NCBI RefSeq assembly: GCF_934617235.1
Contig: NZ_CAKTTZ010000040.1
Span: 1-20,756 of the forward strand
Reading direction: 5' to 3'
Source: an uncultured Ellagibacter sp.
GTDB lineage: Bacteria > Actinomycetota > Coriobacteriia > Coriobacteriales > Eggerthellaceae
DNA length: 20,756 bases
Shown: positions 16,157-20,756 of the stretch, one piece after another
How the letters are laid out: each line of letters starts with the position of its first letter
Position numbering within the stretch: the first letter of the stretch is position 1
Program-made: the position numbers and the translations under genes
The notes under the pieces: generated by a model
Told to the model about the DNA's origin: nothing
Seen by the model: only the letters and a program-made list of their open reading frames with translations
Database searches by the model: none

Positions 16157-16212
16157 AGAGCCGCTCCGCAGCCCTTATGTGGGGTTATGCAGAAGCGGCT
16201 TTGGTTTTGTTA
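16157..16212 (+). terminator. Long hairpin with U-rich tail upstream of mfd
   Basis: AGCCGCT (16159-16165) pairs with AGCGGCT (16194-16200); inner GCA/TGC and CCC/GGG pairings extend the stem. On the plus strand it is followed by UUGGUUUUGUUAUU, which looks like a terminator, yet no plus-strand gene precedes it. On the minus strand the same hairpin would lie within the mfd leader, followed by the weaker CUUUGUG. The direction in which it acts cannot be settled. Confidence 0.4.
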
Positions 16213-16249
16213 TTGCTCCCAGCACCTAACAGGGAGTATTGCATTCGCA

Positions 16250-16258
16250 AGTGTATCA
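16250..16258 (-). promoter_or_regulatory. Extended -10 promoter for mfd
   Basis: TGATACACT on the minus strand has the TG-n-hexamer form seen also before the ATP-grasp gene. Transcription from about 16243 would give an mfd leader of about 140 nt containing the hairpin at 16159-16200 and a 12-bp direct repeat. Confidence 0.4.
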
Positions 16259-16330
16259 CACCAACCCGTGGCGCCGAATGGATATCGGGACACCTCGGTT
16301 TTTGTGCCAGAATTCAGGTTCAGGCGTGCA

Positions 16331-16355
16331 CTCATTCCCTCGAACCCCGAATGAG
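16331..16355 (+). promoter_or_regulatory. Inverted repeat over the nth -35 region, candidate operator
   Basis: CTCATTC (16331-16337) and GAATGAG (16349-16355) form a perfect 7-bp inverted repeat separated by 11 bp. It ends 4 bp before the TATACT -10 box of nth, so a bound dimer would cover the -35 region. No good -35 is present, so the repeat could equally be an activator site. Confidence 0.4.
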
Positions 16356-16359
16356 CCGC

Positions 16360-16365
16360 TATACT
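16360..16365 (+). promoter_or_regulatory. -10 box of the nth promoter
   Basis: TATACT matches the consensus at five of six positions and gives a leader of about 18 nt ending in the Shine-Dalgarno GAGGAAAGGA. The -35 region is occupied by the inverted repeat at 16331-16355. Confidence 0.5.
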
Positions 16366-16390
16366 TTCAGCGAAGAGGAAAGGAATTGCT

Positions 16391-17053
16391 ATGCCCCGCG
16401 AGACCATTGCCGCAAAACGCGAGCGCGCCATCGAGATTGCCCGCAAGATGAACGAGCACTACCCCAAGGCGGAATGCGCCCTGCACTACGACGGCGATCC
16501 GTTTCGGCTGGTCATCGCCGTGCTACTTTCTGCGCAAACGACCGACAAGGGCGTGAACAAGGTGACACCCGCGCTTTGGGAACGCTACCCTACCCCCGCC
16601 GATCTCGCGGCAGCCAACGTCACCGACGTTGAGGAAATCATCCGCACTATCGGCTTTTACCACACGAAGGCCGCGAATTGCGTGAAGTGCGCCCAGATGG
16701 TTGTCGCCGACTATGGCGGAGACATTCCGCGCGACATCAACGAACTGCAAAAACTGCCAGGCGTCGGGCGAAAGACCGCGAACGTCGTGCTCAACGAGGC
16801 ATTCGGCATCGTTGAGGGCATCGCTGTCGACACCCACGTCTTTCGGATTGCCCACAAGCTAAAGCTCGTCGGCCCTTCGGCCGATACGCCCGCAAAAACA
16901 GAAACTGCCCTGCTCAAGCTGTATCCGCGCGACTATTGGGGGCCGATCAACCATCAATGGGTGCTCTTCGGGCGCGAAACCTGCATCGCACGACGCCCGA
17001 AATGCGAGGAGTGCTTCCTTGCCGACCTGTGCCCGAATTGCGGCACGAAATAG
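16391..17053 (+). CDS. nth: Endonuclease III (DNA glycosylase/AP lyase)
   Basis: Endonuclease III removes oxidised pyrimidines and cleaves the abasic site in base excision repair. The product has 220 residues. It contains LLSAQTTDKGVNKVTP (45-60), the helix-hairpin-helix LPGVGRKTANVVLN (122-135) with catalytic Lys128, and VDTHVFRIAHKL (146-157) with catalytic Asp147. The [4Fe-4S] cluster ligands are C198-x6-C205-x2-C208-x5-C214, the exact Nth spacing. The ATG at 16391 follows AAAGGA by 6 nt. It is divergent from mfd, so two DNA-repair genes share a 287-bp control region. It is convergent with the glycosyltransferase operon, with 151 bp between the stop codons. Confidence 0.96.
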   Translation: MPRETIAAKRERAIEIARKMNEHYPKAECALHYDGDPFRLVIAVLLSAQTTDKGVNKVTPALWERYPTPADLAAANVTDVEEIIRTIGFYHTKAANCVKCAQMVVADYGGDIPRDINELQKLPGVGRKTANVVLNEAFGIVEGIAVDTHVFRIAHKLKLVGPSADTPAKTETALLKLYPRDYWGPINHQWVLFGRETCIARRPKCEECFLADLCPNCGTK

Positions 17054-17174
17054 CGCTTGGAACAGGCCGCCTTGCAAGCGAAGCGCCTTCCCAAAGCAAA
17101 GCCTTTCAATCGCCGCATATGCAAACAGCCTGTCGGGCGTCGCTCAAGCCATGAGGCACACATCGGCACAAGAC

Positions 17175-17191
17175 AGTTGCGCCGCGCAACT
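17175..17191. terminator. Short symmetric hairpin between convergent genes
   Basis: AGTTGCG-CCG-CGCAACT is a perfect 7-bp inverted repeat between the ends of nth and the glycosyltransferase operon (which stops at 17205). Being symmetric it could serve either strand, but neither side has a proper U-tract, so its role as terminator is weak. Confidence 0.3.
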
Positions 17192-17204
17192 CCCGAGCAA
17201 GTTC

Positions 17205-18014
17205 CTAGCGAACATTCCCGTAAGCGCGAGCGAGCTCCTCAGGCGATGCACCCTTCAAATAGCGCGACCGGAGACGCGCCATGCTCACCCATGTCCGCAA
17301 GCGGTTGAGCTCTCCTTTCGGGAAACGCCTCGCTGACGTGCGAATACGGTGTCTCGTCATACCAAGCGGCTCGCCAAGGAGCTTGAGGTTCAACGCGAAC
17401 TGAAAATCCTCCATAAGCGGCATGTCGGGAAACATCCCCGCCTCGAAGAATAGGTCCCTCTCGATAAACAGCCCCTGATCGCCAAAGGAGATATGGCGAA
17501 ACTTCACGCGAAGATTCGACATGCCCTGGCACAACAACAGCACTGGAGTCAGCTTGTTGAAGCGGATACCGAAACTTCCAACGCGCGTGCGAGACAAAAC
17601 CTCTTCGATTTCGCGAAATGCCCCCTCGGGAAGCACGCTGTCACAGTGGAGGAAGAAGAGCACGTCTCCCTTTGCGGCACGCGCGCCGGTATTGAGCGCG
17701 CCGCCACGGCCGCGCCCTTCCTGGTCGATGAGGCGATATGGAGAGCGCACCCGATTGCGCGTGCCGTCGGTGCTGCCGCCGTCGACGAATATCACTTCAC
17801 AGCATTCCCCGACGAAGTCGATGCAATCCAGATGGTCTTGTAGCGAGTCGATGGTGGAGGCCTCGTTGAACACGGGGACGATTACCGAAACGCTCACGGG
17901 ACTACGCTTAACCTCGACTGTTACCTGCGCGTTTGCGAGATTTCGCTCACTTTCAGCTGCGACCTGCGCGCTCATCGGGCTACGCCGACTTCCAGCTGTT
18001 ACCTGCACGCTCAT
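17205..18014 (-). CDS. Family 2 glycosyltransferase, TIGR04283-like
   Basis: A 269-residue GT-A fold transferase of the group often named after arsenosugar or rSAM/selenodomain clusters. After a 39-residue N-terminal extension the core starts VSVIVPVFNEAST (about 41-53), then VIFVDGGSTDGT (nucleotide-sugar binding), GRGGALNTGARAAKGDVLFFLHCDSVLP (about 101-119; the Gly-Arg-Gly and HxD in place of the usual DxD), FGDQGLFI (about 158-165) and MEDFQFALNLK (acceptor-side acidic motif). No membrane helix is present. The N-terminal extension is three copies of a 13-residue repeat, and the core's own beginning resembles a fourth copy. ATG at 18014 overlaps the stop of the upstream gene (ATGA), supporting that start; GTG at 17897 would give the bare core but has no Shine-Dalgarno. 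Last gene of the five-gene operon. The family call is fairly firm; the substrate is unknown. Confidence 0.82.
   Translation of the reverse strand: MSVQVTAGSRRSPMSAQVAAESERNLANAQVTVEVKRSPVSVSVIVPVFNEASTIDSLQDHLDCIDFVGECCEVIFVDGGSTDGTRNRVRSPYRLIDQEGRGRGGALNTGARAAKGDVLFFLHCDSVLPEGAFREIEEVLSRTRVGSFGIRFNKLTPVLLLCQGMSNLRVKFRHISFGDQGLFIERDLFFEAGMFPDMPLMEDFQFALNLKLLGEPLGMTRHRIRTSARRFPKGELNRLRTWVSMARLRSRYLKGASPEELARAYGNVR
17898..18014 (-). repeat. Three tandem 39-bp repeats at the glycosyltransferase 5' end
   Basis: Units lie at 17976-18014, 17937-17975 and 17898-17936. They encode MSVQVTAGSRRSP, MSAQVAAESERNL and ANAQVTVEVKRSP. By direct comparison unit 1 matches unit 2 at 28 of 39 bases and unit 3 at 24 of 39. 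The conserved core is GCAGGT with flanking CAG. The coding sequence just after (from 17897, GTGAGCGTTTCGGTAA) matches unit 1 at 12 of its first 16 bases, so the array looks like a duplication of the gene's own start. Confidence 0.85.
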
Positions 18015-18832
18015 CGGATCGCCGCCTTTGCACGGTTGAGCACCGTCGTCGAAATTGCCGGCGTTTCCTCGACCCCCATCAGGGCTGATAACACATGGAT
18101 CACCCGCACGCTTCCAGCAGGCTCGCCAGAGAACATGCGGCGAACACGCTCGAGTTTTCCCGCGCACGACGCGCAGTATACGTACACGACAGGGTCCCCC
18201 GCCCCTACGTCAGCGCATTCGCGCGCAACCGATTCCAGCACGCGCTTCGCCGCCGCAACGGAAGCCTCGGGCTGGGACAGTTCGAAGGCGGCACCACAGC
18301 AGACCGAGCAGTGCGACACGAAAACCGAGGGACCGAAGAAATACGACAGGTCGCCAAGCCATTCCCGCTTCGCGCGATCAGGACAGGGGACGAAAACCGC
18401 ACCGGGCACCGTAAGCTGCGCACATTCGATAAGCCCGCGCTCGGACAAATCACGCAGGCAAGCATAAACGTTGACCTGGGGATTCGAGCGACCAAACGTA
18501 CCTGAGAAGGCGGATGCGCAGTTCGGGCAAAGCGGAACGAGCTTCTGTGCCCCAATACGAGCTAGGCGACCTTCGACGCGCGCCAACTCCGCCGTAAAGG
18601 CATCGGGGCTCTTCAACCCGGCAAGCGGCAATCCGCAGCAATCAATCGCAATGCTGACATCGGGAATCGGACGAAGCGCATCCTCAAGAGCAGCAAGCGT
18701 CTTCGGGAAAAACGAGGGGAAGCCGCACCCAGGGAACACGACAGTCCCCGACTTTGCGTGACGCCAGTTCTTAAAACGGTAGTTCGTCTTCTCGAAAACG
18801 GTCAACTTTGCAGGAAGACTACCCAGCGTCAT
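18011..18832 (-). CDS. Double-CCG-domain iron-sulfur protein (HdrB/LutA-like)
   Basis: A 273-residue cytoplasmic protein with two complete cysteine-rich CCG domains, as in heterodisulfide reductase subunit B, LutA/GlpC-type subunits and related (Fe-S)-binding oxidoreductases. Domain 1: C36, C65-C66, C102-x2-C105 (PGCG, DCCGLP, CPNC). Domain 2: C150, C178-C179, C210-x2-C213 (HCSVCCG, YCASC). Such domains bind a non-cubane or [4Fe-4S] cluster and act on disulfides, thiols or quinone-linked donors. No ferredoxin motif or membrane helix is fused, so a separate electron donor is expected. Its ATG overlaps the stop of the upstream VTT gene (ATGA at 18829-18832) and its own stop overlaps the glycosyltransferase start, so all are translationally coupled. 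The precise reaction is unknown. Confidence 0.82.
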   Translation of the reverse strand: MTLGSLPAKLTVFEKTNYRFKNWRHAKSGTVVFPGCGFPSFFPKTLAALEDALRPIPDVSIAIDCCGLPLAGLKSPDAFTAELARVEGRLARIGAQKLVPLCPNCASAFSGTFGRSNPQVNVYACLRDLSERGLIECAQLTVPGAVFVPCPDRAKREWLGDLSYFFGPSVFVSHCSVCCGAAFELSQPEASVAAAKRVLESVARECADVGAGDPVVYVYCASCAGKLERVRRMFSGEPAGSVRVIHVLSALMGVEETPAISTTVLNRAKAAIR

Positions 18833-19590
18833 GACTTCACCTCCCTATCCTCATCATCGATAGGCACCTCGTCTTCCAGCCCGAAACGCCTTTTCAGCAC
18901 AACCGCCGCACCAATGACCGCAACGCCGATTCCCACAGCGAGCGCCAGACACCACAAGCCTGATGCGCCCTGCGACACTCCCGCGCCCGCAAGCACGTAC
19001 ATCGCGGTGCCGGGAATCATGAACAAAAACGAAAACGCCGCATACGTCGTAACCTTCATATCGGTTACCCCGTAAGCGAAGTTCTGCAAATTGTACGGGA
19101 ACAGGGGCACAAGCCGCGTGATGGCGAGCAAGACCACGGCGTTCACGCCCGTCTCCTCGAAAAGCCATCGGCGAATAGCGGCATTACGCAGCGCCCGCGG
19201 GCGCACCGCGTCGCGCAGGAAGAATCGGCCGATAAGAAACGAAAGCACAGCACCCACCGTCGCTGCCGCCACGCAAGCGATTGTCCCTAAATAGGGACCG
19301 AACAGCGCCCCCGCCGCCAACGCGAAAACCAAGCCTGGCAGCACAAGCACCGTGCATCCCATCACCGTGCAAAGAAAGTACACCGTAAGGGATAGCGCGA
19401 GATTCTCTTGCACCAGCACCTCAAGGTTCGCCCACGGTTCGAACGCCGCAAGCCCTGCTTCTCCGCCAACGAGAATACTTGCGACCACGACAAGAAGGGT
19501 CAAACAGGCGAAAACAGCCGGTTTGACCCATGTTCGAGGCGAGAAGGATTCGGTTGAAGGTTTCTCTTGATGACAGGCGAAACTCAGCAC
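18829..19590 (-). CDS. VTT-domain (TVP38/TMEM64, SNARE-associated/DedA-like) membrane protein, second copy
   Basis: A 253-residue inner-membrane protein. A helix at about 24-42 precedes the VTT core at about 65-190. LVLPGLVFALAAGALFGPYLGTIACVAAATVGAVLSFLIGRFF (about 82-124) is the classical reentrant-loop and glycine-rich helix. RLVPLFPYNLQNFAYGVTDM (about 159-178) is the conserved Arg-Leu-x-Pro segment, and a final helix at about 211-231 leads into an acidic cytoplasmic tail. Proteins of this superfamily have been linked to lipid scrambling and undecaprenyl-phosphate recycling. Start is a GTG at 19590 with GGAGGG just upstream; it overlaps the stop of the preceding VTT gene by 7 nt. It shares the operon with a rhodanese, a CCG protein and a glycosyltransferase. 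Its substrate is not known. Confidence 0.86.
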   Translation of the reverse strand: MLSFACHQEKPSTESFSPRTWVKPAVFACLTLLVVVASILVGGEAGLAAFEPWANLEVLVQENLALSLTVYFLCTVMGCTVLVLPGLVFALAAGALFGPYLGTIACVAAATVGAVLSFLIGRFFLRDAVRPRALRNAAIRRWLFEETGVNAVVLLAITRLVPLFPYNLQNFAYGVTDMKVTTYAAFSFLFMIPGTAMYVLAGAGVSQGASGLWCLALAVGIGVAVIGAAVVLKRRFGLEDEVPIDDEDREVKS

Positions 19591-20381
19591 TTGCCCTCCA
19601 CGGCGCTTGCGGCATCATCTGCGCACTGGCCATCGAGCTCACTCGCACAGCAAGCCGCACAACACGCATCTTCGCCACCCTCTTTACCGTGCGATACATG
19701 TTCGCGATAGAGCTGGCGCGCTAAAACGGCAAGCGCGGCAAGAGCAAAGAGGATAAACAATGCCGTGACCAGCATTTTCGCACCGCCCGTGAGCATGCCG
19801 CCCACGTACGAGTACACGATAGTCGCCGGAAGCTGCCCGATTCCCGTCGCCACCATGAAGCCCTTGAAGGACATCGAGGTCAACCCCGCAAAATAGCTCA
19901 CGAAGTCGAACGACACGAAAGGCAGCAGCCGCGCGATAAGCACGCTTTGGTCACCATGCCTTTCGAAAAACCGTTCAATGGTCGCAAGGCCCGTTTTCGA
20001 GCACAGCCTCTCAACCGCTTCGCGCCCAAGCGCCCGCGCAATCCAGAAGCAGACCGCCGCACCCGCCATGGCACTCGTCCACGACAGAATCGCACCCTGC
20101 CACCACCCGAACAGATTTGCGTTCGCGAAAGTAAGAATGAAGGCAGGCAGAGGAGCCGCGACCGACTGAAAGATCATGAGGGCAAACGACACCGCAGCCG
20201 CCCACGCCCCATACGACGCCACGAAGTCGCGCATCTCCGCGAAGTCGCCGGTCGAGAAACGGCGGCACAGTTCGTTCACGAATGTGTTTACGCTCGGAAG
20301 AGCGAAATACGCCACAGCGGCCGCCAGAACGACGACCACTATGGCGATTCGCGATATCCAAGCACTACGCTTGGAAGCCAT
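19584..20381 (-). CDS. VTT-domain membrane protein with cysteine-rich C-terminal tail, first copy
   Basis: A 265-residue inner-membrane protein of the same VTT/TVP38 superfamily as the next gene but clearly diverged from it. It has a first helix at about 10-28; a core with AAPLPAFILTFANANLFGWW (about 75-94) and GAAVCFWIARALGREAVERL (about 107-126); RLLPFVSFDFVSYFAGLTSM (about 151-170); and a last helix at about 203-222. The final 26 residues are unusual: C240-C241-x2-C244-C245-x7-C253-x11-C265 in an acidic, Ala-rich context, suited to metal, metalloid or Fe-S binding. The ATG at 20381 follows the rhodanese stop by 18 bp with only a weak ribosome binding site (AGG 9 nt upstream). The two VTT paralogues may form a heteromer. 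Confidence 0.85.
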   Translation of the reverse strand: MASKRSAWISRIAIVVVVLAAAVAYFALPSVNTFVNELCRRFSTGDFAEMRDFVASYGAWAAAVSFALMIFQSVAAPLPAFILTFANANLFGWWQGAILSWTSAMAGAAVCFWIARALGREAVERLCSKTGLATIERFFERHGDQSVLIARLLPFVSFDFVSYFAGLTSMSFKGFMVATGIGQLPATIVYSYVGGMLTGGAKMLVTALFILFALAALAVLARQLYREHVSHGKEGGEDACCAACCASELDGQCADDAASAVEGKC

Positions 20382-20399
20382 CAGCTTCTACCTAGGTAC

Positions 20400-20756
20400 T
20401 TAGGCTTCGGTTGCGCCGGTCCAGGCCTTCATGCCACCCTCGAGGGTGAACACGTTATCCATATTCGCATCGATGACGGAAAGCACGTTGGTGCCAGCCT
20501 GGGCGTAGGTCTTGCCGGAGTAGCAGATGAGGACGAGCTTCTTATCGGCACCATTCTCGGAACCGGTCGCATCCTTGAGCGCGGCCTTCATGGTGTCAAC
20601 ACCATTCTGGAAGTCGCCGCCCTTGCAGGCATCCATGTCAGCTGCGATAGCGCCCTTGATGTGACCCGCCTTGTAGTCATCGGCCTTACGAAGGTCGATG
20701 AAGACGTACTCGGAATTATCGAGATTGGCCTCGGCGTCAGCCGGGGTGATGTACTT
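20400..20756 (-). CDS. Rhodanese-like sulfurtransferase domain (5' end outside window)
   Basis: The visible C-terminal 118 residues make up almost a whole rhodanese domain. TPADAEANLDNSEYVFIDLR is the opening with the conserved Asp-Leu-Arg. DDYKAGHIKGAIAADM carries the GHI-x-GA motif. LICYSGKTYAQAG holds the active-site Cys in a CYSGKT loop, where many rhodaneses have CRxGxR. MDNVFTLEGGMKAW is the typical ending. Such domains carry persulfide sulfur on the active Cys, and some act with selenium or arsenic. The N-terminus is cut, so a signal peptide, lipoprotein box or second domain cannot be judged. It lies 18 bp upstream of the first VTT gene and is the first visible gene of the operon. Confidence 0.9.
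   Translation of the reverse strand, partial: KYITPADAEANLDNSEYVFIDLRKADDYKAGHIKGAIAADMDACKGGDFQNGVDTMKAALKDATGSENGADKKLVLICYSGKTYAQAGTNVLSVIDANMDNVFTLEGGMKAWTGATEA

Noticed and set aside
16331..16355. LexA SOS box upstream of nth
   Set aside because: Only the TCGAAC half matches the actinobacterial consensus; the second half-site GTTCGA is absent, so it is reported only as an unassigned inverted repeat.
17054..17204. Extra small gene between nth and the glycosyltransferase
   Set aside because: Short frames on both strands lack ribosome binding sites and resemble nothing; the segment is best read as a convergent intergenic region with one small hairpin.
18014..18167. N-terminal extension of the glycosyltransferase upstream of 18014
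   Set aside because: The added residues are the end of the CCG gene read in another frame; the ATGA overlap at 18011-18014 marks the natural start.
1..20756. tRNA genes, CRISPR arrays, insertion sequences or phage genes
   Set aside because: None was seen: no cloverleaf with CCA-type end, no spaced identical repeats, and no transposase or integrase motifs in any frame examined.

Overview
The window is GC-rich, densely packed chromosomal DNA from a bacterium, most likely an actinomycete of the Coriobacteriia (Eggerthella/Slackia-like). This rests on overall gene flavour: a GC-rich genome with frequent GTG/TTG starts, a SigA-type sigma factor, an S-adenosylmethionine synthetase with a short insertion between its first helix and the CACET motif, a DUF1461 membrane protein, and many iron-sulfur/CCG proteins. 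It is an inference, not a database result. No tRNA, rRNA, transposase, phage gene or CRISPR array was seen.

Layout. Left block, minus strand (1-5401): metK with a SAM-riboswitch-like leader and a strong terminator, then priA (possibly leaderless), then rpoD, which runs off the left edge. A 400-bp gene-free, hairpin-rich and partly AT-rich stretch (about 5402-5805) follows. Middle block, plus strand (5806-11480): an ATP-grasp ligase related to glutathionylspermidine synthase and a DUF1461 membrane protein 12 bp behind it; then gltX, overlapped by a multi-cluster ferredoxin-type protein and followed by a PaaI-like hotdog thioesterase. Next, on the minus strand, come mfd and an overlapping EamA-type transporter (11516-16103), divergent from nth (16391-17053).

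Right block, minus strand (17205-20756): a compact five-gene operon reading rhodanese (cut by the right edge), two VTT/TVP38-type membrane proteins, a double-CCG iron-sulfur protein, and a TIGR04283-type family 2 glycosyltransferase. The last four genes overlap each other (7-nt, ATGA and ATGA junctions) and so are very probably translated together. This is the most accessory-looking part of the window and the best candidate for a little-described system, perhaps handling sulfur, selenium or arsenic compounds at the membrane. That function is inferred only from the families involved.

The most notable structural details are: a triplicated 39-bp/13-residue repeat that forms the N-terminus of the glycosyltransferase; a cysteine-rich tail (CC-x2-CC) on one VTT protein; a SAM-I/IV-type aptamer whose closing stem reaches into the metK ribosome binding site; a glycine-rich insertion in PriA; and a hairpin-rich intergenic region upstream of the ATP-grasp gene.
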